Shown: positions 28,644 through 35,923, counted from the first letter of the stretch. The stretch: 64,000 bases of DNA from Pseudomonas sp. MWU15-20650 (GCF_023242475.1 NZ_JALJFG010000001.1:350242-414241), one strand, 5' to 3'. Numbers and translations: made by a program. The notes: generated by a model not told the origin, from the letters alone.

Positions 28644-29632
28644 CTAAAAAAGCTCTGATTATTGGTATCGATGATTATTCCGAATATCCACTTAAAGGAT
28701 GCGTTAAAGATGCTGTGTCCGTGTCTAAATTACTTGATAGTCACGGAAATGGTGATCCTAACTTTAGTGTCATAGAGCTTCTTAGTAGTGAGTGTGATGT
28801 TACATATGAATTAATGCTTGAATCAATGAAGAAGCTTTTTTCGGGTGACGCAGAGACTGCAGTTTTGTATTTTGCAGGACATGGGATTATTGACGAAACC
28901 ACCAACCATGGTCATTTGGTTAGTCAAGATGGGAAAAAGCCAGGTTGGGGGGTTTCTCTTTCGGAAGTGCTAGCCCTAGCAAATGCGGCTTATCCTAAAA
29001 TTAAGTCAAGTGTTATCATATTAGACTGCTGTCATTCGGGGAAACTCGGTGAGCCAGATAGAGTTGGCGCGAAAGGTACGGCTGAGATCGGTACGGGCGT
29101 CACTATTTTAACTGCCTGCCATCGCGACGAAGCTGCGATGGAAGGGCAGTATGGCGGAGTATTTACTGATTTATTGGTCGATGGACTTTCTGGTGGATGC
29201 GCCGATATTCGAGGAAATATTACACCTGCATCTATTTATTCTTATGTAGATCAGACGCTCGGTTCATGGGAACAGCGTCCAATTTATAAGGCGAATGTCC
29301 AGAATTTTATAACCTTAAGGAAAGTATCCAGCAAAATTCCCGACGAGACTTTAAGGCGGTTGCCAAAATTATTCCCTGACAGATCTAGTATTTTCTCTCT
29401 TAATCCGACGTTTGAGCCTGATCGGAATAACATTCCTGAAGAGTTTAGGGCGCTTCCGGTTAATGAAGATAATGTTCGAGTGTTTAAAGAATTACAGCTC
29501 CTCAATCGCCATGGTCTAGTAGTCCCTGATGGTGCGGAACACATGTACTATGCGGCAATTGACTCGAAAGGCTGCAAGCTTACTGCTCTCGGAGCGCACT
29601 ACAGAAAATTGGCTGAAATGAAACGGATCTAG
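28640..29632 (+). CDS. Caspase-like (C14) protease, probable TIR-signal effector
   Basis: The protease has 330 residues from ATG 28640, chosen because GGAGG lies 7 bases upstream and the caspase fold starts at once (KKALIIGIDDY); an in-frame start at 28598 is less likely. The catalytic dyad is H81 (YFAGHGI) and C131 in LDCCHSG. The C-terminal 120 residues (with MYYAAIDSKGCKLTALGAHY) form a separate domain common in such proteins. TIR plus caspase-like protease is the makeup of type IV Thoeris, where the TIR product switches on the caspase. Its cleavage targets here are unknown; the adjacent subtilase zymogen is one possibility. Confidence 0.85.
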   Translation: MTKKALIIGIDDYSEYPLKGCVKDAVSVSKLLDSHGNGDPNFSVIELLSSECDVTYELMLESMKKLFSGDAETAVLYFAGHGIIDETTNHGHLVSQDGKKPGWGVSLSEVLALANAAYPKIKSSVIILDCCHSGKLGEPDRVGAKGTAEIGTGVTILTACHRDEAAMEGQYGGVFTDLLVDGLSGGCADIRGNITPASIYSYVDQTLGSWEQRPIYKANVQNFITLRKVSSKIPDETLRRLPKLFPDRSSIFSLNPTFEPDRNNIPEEFRALPVNEDNVRVFKELQLLNRHGLVVPDGAEHMYYAAIDSKGCKLTALGAHYRKLAEMKRI

Positions 29633-29643
29633 AGAGTAATGTC

Positions 29644-30816
29644 ATGGAAAAGTACGTTGTACTAAGAGACGTCGCACCTGCAACGCATCAGCTCACGAGA
29701 GGCGCTATGATCGGGGCACGGGCGATCAGCAGTGCGAAACCTCAGCTGAAAATAGAAATCGAAAGCGTTCCCGCGCATGCTGTCGCGGATCTTCGCCAAG
29801 ATCCACGAGTGAAGTCTGCAGCACCTATAATTGCTACTCGCTTGATCAAACCGCTAAGTAGTCAAGCCACCTTTACGGGCGATGCTTGGGGAATTGCTGC
29901 AGTTAGAGCGGACTCTACTCCGTATACCGGTGACGGCGTAACGGTCGCTGTTTTGGATACGGGGATTGATGCGGCTCATCCAGCCTTCGCTGGAGTAGAT
30001 TTGAATCAGCAAGACTTTTCCGGGACCGGTAACCATGACGCTAATGGGCATGGTACGCACTGCGCAGGAACAATCTTTGGCCGGGATGTGAATGGCCAAC
30101 GGATCGGAATCGCGCGCGGCGTAAAAAAAGCGCTGATTGGAAAAGTTTTGGATGACGATGGTGGGGGAAGTTCTGAAATGATTTTTCAGGCGCTTCAGTG
30201 GGCTTTGCGGGAGCGGGCGGATATCATTTCGATGTCCTTAGGCTTCGATTTTCCAGGAACTGTACAACGTAAAGTGGATGCGGGTTGGCCGGTAGATTTG
30301 GCTACCTCCGAAGCACTTGAAGCCTATCGTGGAAATTTGCGTATGTTTGATGCGCTGATGGCAATGTTTAAGGCTGAAGGTGCTTTCCGTGGCTCTCCAG
30401 TTGTCATCGCTGCTGCAGGAAACGAAAGTCGCCGAGATTTACGTAGTGAATATAGAATTTCAGCTTCGGTACCTGCTGCAGCCGACGGGGTGATTTCAGT
30501 AGCAGCAGCACATCAGCTAGGTGAAGAGTTTGGTATTGCGGACTTCTCTAATAGCCTCGCTCACATTTCCGCGCCTGGCGTAGATATACTATCGGCCTGG
30601 CCAGGAGGGACACTGCATTCGCTTAATGGAACCAGCATGGCTTGTCCTCATGTTGCGGGCGTCGCAGCACTATGGTGGGAGTATGCTGTGAAGGAGGGGG
30701 CTCCAGTAACTTCAACTGCCGTTTTTTCTCAGCTGACATCTACTGCACGCAAATTGTTTTCAGTTCAGTTTGACCGAAGTGATTTCGGTTTTGGATTGGT
30801 TACATCTCCGGCGTAG
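29644..30816 (+). CDS. Subtilisin-like serine protease, cytoplasmic, 390 residues
   Basis: An N-terminal segment of about 70 residues resembles an inhibitor-I9 propeptide, without signal peptide. Then comes the S8 domain with D105 (VAVLDTGIDAAHP), H136 (GHGTHCAG), oxyanion N260 (AAAGNES) and S331 (NGTSMACPHVAG); all catalytic residues are present. It starts 11 bases after the caspase stop. It is half the size of the IetS-type subtilase upstream and clearly a different lineage. As a propeptide-type zymogen it could be activated by the caspase or could act on it; this is an inference from gene order alone. A decayed relative lies at 34254-34375. Confidence 0.85.
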   Translation: MEKYVVLRDVAPATHQLTRGAMIGARAISSAKPQLKIEIESVPAHAVADLRQDPRVKSAAPIIATRLIKPLSSQATFTGDAWGIAAVRADSTPYTGDGVTVAVLDTGIDAAHPAFAGVDLNQQDFSGTGNHDANGHGTHCAGTIFGRDVNGQRIGIARGVKKALIGKVLDDDGGGSSEMIFQALQWALRERADIISMSLGFDFPGTVQRKVDAGWPVDLATSEALEAYRGNLRMFDALMAMFKAEGAFRGSPVVIAAAGNESRRDLRSEYRISASVPAAADGVISVAAAHQLGEEFGIADFSNSLAHISAPGVDILSAWPGGTLHSLNGTSMACPHVAGVAALWWEYAVKEGAPVTSTAVFSQLTSTARKLFSVQFDRSDFGFGLVTSPA

Positions 30817-30833
30817 TAATTGGAGCCGAGCTT

Positions 30834-30965
30834 TTAAGCGGCGCCGGCCAGGTTGAGGTGGTTGTCGGAAACCATTTGGCGACCAATCAGCAGATGGTGA
30901 AGTAGGTCTTGCCGATCGGGCTCGCGCCGCTGCTTACGATGTGAACCGGTAGGAAAGAATCTCGA
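30834..30965 (-). other. Possible 3' remnant of a gene, higher G+C than surroundings
   Basis: Reading the minus strand, about 43 codons without stop end at TAA 30834-30836, with LLHHLLIGRQMVSDNHLNLA near the end. No start or upstream part exists on the other side, and the block is G+C richer than both neighbours. It may be the tail of a deleted gene. I do not recognise the family and the call is weak. Confidence 0.25.
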
Positions 30966-30972
30966 TAACGCC

Positions 30973-30998
30973 AAAGCCCGTCAATGTGCGGGCCTTTT
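30973..30998. terminator. Hairpin with T run after the protease operon
   Basis: AAAGCCCG and CGGGCCTTTT form a short G+C stem with an 8-base loop and a T run, about 155 bases downstream of the second subtilase and before the next TIR gene. It could end the six-gene transcript. Confidence 0.5.
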
Positions 30999-31114
30999 GG
31001 CTCGCCCACTCTGCAGGTAGTGGCCTATTATTAGCTTTCAAATCAAATGATATACCCTGTGCGGTGTCGTTGGAGATCGCCGCCTACACGCAGCAGTTCA
31101 TAAAGGATTAGAAC

Positions 31115-32110
31115 ATGTCGGATCAACGTGAGTTTGATATCGCTCTCTCATTTGCGGGAGAGGATCGTGGTTATGTAGACCAAGTAGCAAACCTTTTGCG
31201 AGACTCCGGAGTAAAGGTTTTTTACGATAAATTTGAAGAGGATAACCTCTGGGGTAAGAACCTCTACGACTATTTATCTGACATTTACATGAACAAGGCT
31301 ATGTATACGATCATGTTCGTATCAAAGCATTATGCCAAGAAACTGTGGACGAGCCATGAGCGCACAGCCATGCAGGCTAGGGCTTTCCAAGAAAGCCAGG
31401 AATACATACTTCCGGCCCGCTTCGATGATACGGAGATATCCGGTATTCTGCCGACCACCGGTTACATCTCACTTATCGAGCGTTCTCCAGAAAAATTTGT
31501 TGAAGTGATCCATAAGAAGCTTATCAACAATGGTGGAACAGTGCCTTCTGGGTCGATCCGCAAAGCGCTCTTTGCGACTACAACAATCCCACGCTTTGAC
31601 CCTCTGATACCCAGCGTATCGGTGATCTCCTCCACCGGCGCTACTGTAGCCTCGGCTACTGTTGTGGCCATTGCAGACAACAATACTACAAAGAGCGGGC
31701 AAACAGACGCCAACGGAAAAGTCATACTAAGTATTCCCACCCGCCGTCAGTATCAGCTGCTTGTGGCACACCCCGACTTTCCTGCCGCCTTGATCGCATC
31801 CTGGGATCCAGCTGAAGACATTCAGGTAACCCTTGCAGCTACTGAAAACACAGGATCAGTAATTTGTCATAGCACTGGATACATACCTGGGCTTGAGGGT
31901 CGGCTTAATCCTATACTTGACACAGGCAACAGAACATACCTGTATGCGGACAATATTGCGATTGATAGCGGCAAGAATCAGCCAGCCGATTTCAAGGTTG
32001 ATGAACCATTTGAACTTGAGGACTCTAATGGCGTAGTTATGGAGGTCCGTATTATTTATATTCAGGGAAGGACATCTTTGATACAGTTTGTCCGGCCGCG
32101 TTATGATTAA
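31115..32110 (+). CDS. TIR-domain protein 3 with C-terminal carboxypeptidase-regulatory-like region
   Basis: The protein has 331 residues. Residues 1-140 form a canonical bacterial TIR domain (FDIALSFAGEDRGYV, FYDKFEEDNLWG, then KLWTSHERTAMQ with catalytic E82, and ILPARFDDTEISGI). Residues about 165-245 look like a carboxypeptidase regulatory-like beta sandwich (TVVAIADNNTTKSGQTDANG), and the last 90 residues are also beta rich. It has its own ribosome site (AAAGGA) and is separated from the protease run by a likely terminator, so it is probably an independent defence gene: a TIR NADase with a sensing module. Confidence 0.75.
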   Translation: MSDQREFDIALSFAGEDRGYVDQVANLLRDSGVKVFYDKFEEDNLWGKNLYDYLSDIYMNKAMYTIMFVSKHYAKKLWTSHERTAMQARAFQESQEYILPARFDDTEISGILPTTGYISLIERSPEKFVEVIHKKLINNGGTVPSGSIRKALFATTTIPRFDPLIPSVSVISSTGATVASATVVAIADNNTTKSGQTDANGKVILSIPTRRQYQLLVAHPDFPAALIASWDPAEDIQVTLAATENTGSVICHSTGYIPGLEGRLNPILDTGNRTYLYADNIAIDSGKNQPADFKVDEPFELEDSNGVVMEVRIIYIQGRTSLIQFVRPRYD

Positions 32111-32575
32111 TGACGGACGGTTACCATCGGCGCATAATTTAGAAAGCGCTTCATCGGTTGTTCTGAGATATTTGTGGCAAAAGGCGCTTAAGCCACCTGA
32201 AATTAGGGTTTGAACGCTTTTTTTTGTAGACGCATCACTCTGAATAGACATGGATTGGAATAGCTTGGCAGTTGGATTTCCAGCTTTTCCATCTATCAAC
32301 GCAAAATTACTAAGCGAAGAAGGTCTAGCATTTTGTTGTTTCTGAAGAGTTTATAAAGATCTGGCCCGAATCGCAGAGACCGTAGAGGTGCCGCCTACAG
32401 GGCGTGAAAGTAGCACTTATGAAGGGCAGCTTGTGCGTTAGTAGTCTGTCTTGACCGGCTGCATCGGGTCAGTTTCTGGCGGTCACGACAGGCGGCGGGC
32501 GGCCAAGAGCATTAGTTAAAAGCACTCTACGAATTTGGGAGGAAACTCAGCAAAGCTAAAGTGGGGAATATAAAT
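32111..32575. other. Intergenic region between TIR 3 and the reverse transcriptase
   Basis: 465 bases between two convergent genes. No credible gene; the minus-strand frame through the end of the TIR gene is a shadow. The part around 32450-32515 is G+C rich and resembles scattered mobile-element debris of pseudomonads, but I cannot name it. Confidence 0.4.
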
Positions 32576-33343
32576 CTACACTAACGTAGACGCTTGCGCA
32601 GGACTTATCGAGTTAACGTATCCCCATATCCCACTTTTTTGCTTATCACTTGAGGCATCTTTATAGCTTGACAAAAGCTCACTGAATCGCCAGTCAGTTA
32701 TTTTCATAAATTGGTATTGCAGGTCTATATTGAATGCAGTAATTGAGTGGGATGGGCCTTGAGTTTTTTCTTCATTTAAAGAAAATCCAGACCGCGCTGC
32801 ACTTTTCTGGATCATCAAGAGGGCAGCCTCTGCCTTTTCGAAGCATTGAGTAGATATGATAATATCATCAACATAGACACTTGCCCTTACACCTTCAGCC
32901 TTGTTCAGCATGTCAATAGTGTTTCCAAGAGAGCTCTTTCGAAAACATAGCGACGCTATAATTGTTGACTGAACAAAACCAAATGGCAGCGCGAAAATCT
33001 GCCCTGAGTCAAGCGGTATCGAAACAGTTGACTCCATAGCTATAGCTCTTGATTTTTCGTATCCGAAGTATGGTTTTAATTCGCGAGTTATACGGCTTCG
33101 ATTTATGCTATTAAAAAATTTTTTTACATCGACATGAACGAAAAATTTTCCGTTAAGGTGGTATTTGACAGCATCAACATGTCCACCACTTTTCAAGTGA
33201 TAGTAGTTGGCTGGAGGGAGCCATCTGAATTCAATGATTTTCTTGAGAAGTTTTCCTTCATTTAAAGTTTCTAAAGTCGGAACATACACCCAAGTGTTAG
33301 ATTTTAGTCGAAATCTGCTGAGCCATTTATGAGAGTTCTGCAT
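32576..33343 (-). CDS. Short reverse transcriptase, probable defence-associated (DRT/UG type)
   Basis: The product has 255 residues, comprising little more than the RT palm and fingers: motif A FFVHVDVKKFFNSI (D72), an unusual motif B LPFGFVQSTIIASL in place of LPQGxxxSP, motif C VYVDDIIIS (YVDD, D159 and D160) and motif D-like GFSLNEEKTQ. The three catalytic aspartates are present. There is no maturase or endonuclease domain, so it is not a group II intron; no retron msr-msd was found. Small stand-alone RTs of this kind belong to the unknown-group/DRT lineage. Its ATG lies inside the last codons of an upstream micro-ORF, giving coupled translation. Confidence 0.75.
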   Translation of the reverse strand: MQNSHKWLSRFRLKSNTWVYVPTLETLNEGKLLKKIIEFRWLPPANYYHLKSGGHVDAVKYHLNGKFFVHVDVKKFFNSINRSRITRELKPYFGYEKSRAIAMESTVSIPLDSGQIFALPFGFVQSTIIASLCFRKSSLGNTIDMLNKAEGVRASVYVDDIIISTQCFEKAEAALLMIQKSAARSGFSLNEEKTQGPSHSITAFNIDLQYQFMKITDWRFSELLSSYKDASSDKQKSGIWGYVNSISPAQASTLV

Positions 33344-33488
33344 CAGGTATAGGCTCAGAATAGTTAAAAGCCACGCTCAAGAGCGGGAGAGCTGCATCCA
33401 CGAACTTCAAAATGACCGTAGCCAAAGTGAAGATCTTGGTAGCAAACTCAATACGCTTCTGAGCTTGGCTGTAATCAGATTTCTTCAT
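33327..33488 (-). CDS. 53-residue membrane-type micro-protein overlapping the RT start
   Basis: ATG 33488 is preceded by GAGG nine bases upstream. The 53 residues have a charged N terminus (MKKSDYSQAQKRIEF), a single hydrophobic span (IFTLATVILKFVDAALPLLS, about 19-38) and an acidic tail. The stop (33327) lies 17 bases past the RT start codon in a different frame, so the two genes overlap. A membrane-seeking small partner would fit an abortive-infection effector controlled by the RT, or an anchor; this is inference. Confidence 0.7.
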   Translation of the reverse strand: MKKSDYSQAQKRIEFATKIFTLATVILKFVDAALPLLSVAFNYSEPIPDAELS

Positions 33489-34019
33489 GATTACGTACCT
33501 CATCTAAATTCCTGGCTGACCGAGCGCTAAGCGCATGGCTTTACAACCAACGAGGAGACCGATGAGACGAAAAGGAGTCATATCGGATAACCCAGAGATC
33601 ACATAGTGACGCGATGAGGGACACGCTGCGGGGCAGCCTGTCGCCAGGAAGATTGGATCCTAACACCTCACGTCGAAAAGCCGCAACGTCGTAAAGTTCT
33701 GGCTCATAGCCCTGTGAGTTGATGGTAATTTTCTAGAGGCCAAAAATGGCCGCGATGTATCGATCTCTGCCCTTCACGAAGCGCTCTTATTTGTTGGCCG
33801 AGAGCTGTCTCCGTGCTGGGCTGCAGAACCTGCCAGTCAGCAAGGCTAAGTTTCGGTTAGGAAGCTAGAGACGATTTAGAGGGCGTGTCTGGCCTAGATG
33901 TAGTCCCCGGAAGCAACCGGAGTCAGGGGGGCATCAACGAACGGAAGCTGGTGCAGTTGCGCTTGTGAAACGCCCTGCGATTGGCTGCTGGAAGAGCAAC
34001 TGGTAAGGCTCCGGAACTG
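33489..34019 (-). other. Non-coding stretch upstream of the RT module, candidate ncRNA region
   Basis: 531 bases with no credible ORF upstream of the micro-ORF and RT. It holds palindromes that could form hairpins: GCGCTAAGCGC at 33524-33534 and GGCCAAAAATGGCC at 33738-33751. Several DRT systems use a structured RNA upstream of the RT as template, so this is where one would be expected. No promoter or boundaries can be fixed by eye. Confidence 0.35.
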
Positions 34020-34214
34020 CTACAACAGTGGGCCTAGCCGGCGACGTCGCTGGCTTGGATCTCTATTACGCATAGTCTCTCTGAGGCGCTCAGTTACTTC
34101 AGCGAAGACAGCCGGGTCCGCCTCTCGGATAGCTTTAATTAGTTCTTCGCGTCGACGAGCCTTGCCTTCAATGATCTCGGTAAAGCTGCTATCTGACTGG
34201 TGAAACCTACTCAT
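34020..34214 (-). CDS. Small charged protein near the right end, unknown
   Basis: From ATG 34214 it encodes 64 residues (MSRFHQSDSSFTEIIEGKAR start; a helical stretch EELIKAIREADPAVFAEVTE; a basic Arg-rich tail). Longer versions of the frame run into the subtilase remnant and are not preferred. No family is recognised; the helical, charged composition would fit a small DNA- or protein-binding protein. It is 273 bases from the transposon end. Confidence 0.45.
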   Translation of the reverse strand: MSRFHQSDSSFTEIIEGKARRREELIKAIREADPAVFAEVTERLRETMRNRDPSQRRRRLGPLL

Positions 34215-34253
34215 TGGGTAGCCTCGTGAATCGGGCAATGTTCTGAGCGTACC

Positions 34254-34375
34254 ACACGGATGACTGGGTGAGCTTTGTCGATTCCCGTATCCAAAAACAA
34301 TAATAACCACCCTTTCACCGGTAAACGTGACAGATCGGCCCCAACGGAAACGATGCCCAAGGCATCACCCATTGA
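34254..34375 (-). pseudogene. Decayed subtilase (S8) fragment beside the right end
   Basis: On the minus strand the translation shows GDALGIVSVGAD and then LDTGIDKAHP, which line up in order and spacing with GDAWGIAAVRAD and LDTGIDAAHP of the intact subtilase at 29644-30816. Between them the best match (FTGERVV) is in another frame, implying small indels, for example one extra T before the LDTGID segment. No catalytic His or Ser part follows. It is a remnant of a related protease gene, not a truncated copy of the present one, since the bases differ at many places. Confidence 0.65.
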
Positions 34376-34435
34376 TGGAAGCGTCGGGTTCCTGTCTAGG
34401 CTGAATATGCTATTTAGCTTCCGCAAGCGGCCAAT

Positions 34436-34487
34436 ATCATCAGTCGCATATATTTCAAAAGTTTCTCATTTAATTCGAAAGCCTACA
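34436..34487 (-). repeat. Right terminal inverted repeat with two TnsB-type sites
   Basis: Read inward from 34487 the end is TGTAGGCTTTCGAA, identical to the left end, followed by TTAAATGAGAAAC; a second site at 34436-34458 reads TTGAAATATATGCGACTGAT, close to the left sites at 15582 and 15613. Confidence 0.88.
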
Positions 34488-34492
34488 CCCGC
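34488..34492. repeat. Right copy of the 5-bp target-site duplication
   Basis: CCCGC, matching 15492-15496, directly follows the terminus CCTACA and is followed by the resumed yifB sequence. Confidence 0.95.
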
Positions 34493-35328
34493 CGCCCACC
34501 AGTGCCGGCCCCGACGCCGAATGGTGCGGTTGGCGAAACGGCCGGTGCGGCCAATGGCTCAGTGGTGCCAGGCTGACCACCGACTGAATCGCCGCGACTT
34601 CCAGGGCCTCATGCTCGTTCAGCGGCGGCAACAGCCCCGGCAGACGGCTGGCGAGCAAGGTCTTGCCGGTGCCTGGCGGCCCGCTGAGCAACAGGTTATG
34701 CGCGCCCGCTGCCGCGATCAGCAATGCGCGCTTGGCGGCGAGCTGGCCCTGTACTTCGCTCAGGTCCGGGTAGGGTTTGTTCAGATATAACAAGCCATCG
34801 GATTTATACGGCTCGATCGGTACCTGCCAGATGCGCTACCACCTGTAGCAAGTGGTCCACCGCAATTACCTTCAACCCTGACGCCAGGCACGCTTCCTCG
34901 GCATTGGCCCTCGGCACTATCACGGTGCGCCCGGCCTTGCGCGCCGCCAGCGCGGCTGGCAACACACCTTTCACCGCGCGTACCTCGCCGGACAGCGCCA
35001 ACTCTCCCAAACACTCCACGTCATCGAGCATCAACGCCGGCACCTGCGTGCTGGCCGCCAGAATCCCCAAGGCAATCGCCAAATCAAAACGCCCGCCGTC
35101 CTTGGGCAGGTCGGCGGGCGCGAGGTTGAGGGTGATACGGCGGGACGGATATTGCAGCGCCGAGTTGAGAATGGCGCTGCGCACGCGGTCCTTGCTTTCC
35201 TTGACGGCAGTTTCCGGCAAACCCACCAAGGTGAGGGATGGCAGACCATTGGCCATATGCACTTCGACGGTGACGGCAGGGGCTTCGACGCCGACCTGGG
35301 CACGGCTGTGGACGATGGCGAGGGACAT
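34488..35328 (-). pseudogene. yifB: yifB (comM) N-terminal half, interrupted and frameshifted
   Basis: The 5' part of yifB starts at ATG 35328 with AAGGA upstream. It encodes the Lon-S5-like N domain (SLTLVGLPETAVKESKDRVR) and, after a break, Walker A (GPPGTGKT), up to GPALVGGG at the transposon. Within it the frame stops at 34804 after HLAGTDRAV, while the continuation (EPYKSDGLLYLNKPYPDLSE) is in another frame from about 34820. A loss of two bases modulo three near 34815-34822 would explain this. So the gene has a lesion independent of the transposon. Confidence 0.9.
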
Positions 35329-35462
35329 GCTCGTTCCTTGAGAGAGAGGGCCGCTTCCTGCGGTTTTTCAAGGGTAGACGAGGTAGGGAAGAGCGAGATG
35401 GGGGAGGTTTTACAGAACGTATCCAGGCAACGACGCAGCGGGCTTGTCGAATCGTCGCACCG

Positions 35463-35563
35463 CCCGCGTTGGGCTGCGAAGCGGCCCCCCAGTAAAGGCA
35501 CTGAAATTCTTTCTGAAAGAACTCAGCGCCAGGTTTTGGGGCTGCTGCGCAGCCCAACGCGGG
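35463..35563. repeat. Inverted-repeat extragenic element (REPIN of a second type)
   Basis: CCCGCGTTGGGCTGCG at 35463-35478 and its exact reverse complement at 35548-35563 flank about 70 bases. The rest of the 330-base gap between yifB and ubiK holds only this and the half REP at 35626; no gene is seen. Confidence 0.8.
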
Positions 35564-35625
35564 GCGAGCCCGCTCGCCACCGGGGAATATGACTGCCTTC
35601 AAAAGTTGTGTAGATACCGATGGCT

Positions 35626-35650
35626 ATCGGGGGCAAGCGCCCCTCCACAC
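35626..35650. repeat. Half REP element
   Basis: ATCGGGGGCAAGCGCCCCTC resembles the inverted REP unit found at 3772 and 63913, single copy with mismatches. Confidence 0.6.
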
Positions 35651-35659
35651 TCGTCGTGT

Positions 35660-35923
35660 TTACTCAGCAACGGGTGGCGTCAACCGCGCTTCCAACTCCG
35701 CCACCTTCGCCTCCAGGCTCTCCAACCGTGCACGCGTGCGGGCCAACACGACCATCTGGCTATCAAATTCTTCGCGGCTCACCAGGTCGAGTTTGCTGAA
35801 GCCACTCTGCAGCAGGGCCTTGAACTGGCTTTCGATTTCATTGCGGGGCAGCGGGGTGTCGCCGCTGAACAGGCGAGAGGCGTGGCCGCTCAGGGCGTCG
35901 AGGAGGTCTTTGGGCGCGAGCAT
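35660..35923 (-). CDS. ubiK: Ubiquinone biosynthesis accessory factor UbiK
   Basis: An 87-residue member of the BMFP/YqiC family: an N-terminal amphipathic helix (PKDLLDALSGHASRLF), the conserved EIESQFKALLQSGFSKLDLV and a C-terminal coiled coil (LARTRARLESLEAKVAELEA). UbiK helps the aerobic ubiquinone-biosynthesis complex, associating with UbiJ and lipids. In Pseudomonas it lies between yifB and glnK, as here. Confidence 0.9.
   Translation of the reverse strand: MLAPKDLLDALSGHASRLFSGDTPLPRNEIESQFKALLQSGFSKLDLVSREEFDSQMVVLARTRARLESLEAKVAELEARLTPPVAE

Larger units (their letters stand above)
15497..34487. mobile_element. Complete Tn7-like transposon inserted in yifB/comM (18,991 bp)
   Basis: The ends are exact: TGTAGGCTTTCGAA at 15497 and its reverse complement TTCGAAAGCCTACA ending at 34487, flanked by direct CCCGC duplications. 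Both halves of yifB resume without loss. The element carries tnsA, tnsB, tnsC, tniQ, a zinc-ribbon gene, a TnsE-like gene and about 10 kb of lower-G+C cargo with several apparent defence genes. The gene set and the comM target resemble the Tn6022/AbaR family of Acinetobacter, whose duplication I recall as ACCGC. All transposition genes look intact, so the element may still be mobile. No antibiotic resistance gene is seen in it. Confidence 0.95.

Noticed and set aside
31856..32299. 147-residue minus-strand frame over the end of the TIR 3 gene
   Set aside because: It overlaps a well-supported gene in antisense and shows no domain or ribosome site.
32576..33343. Group II intron or retron for the reverse transcriptase
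   Set aside because: No maturase/endonuclease domain, no intron domain V-like end seen, and no inverted a1/a2 repeats with msr-msd structure found by eye.
34275..34790. 171-residue plus-strand frame across the right transposon end
   Set aside because: It spans the transposon-host junction and is antisense to yifB; no ribosome site or domain.
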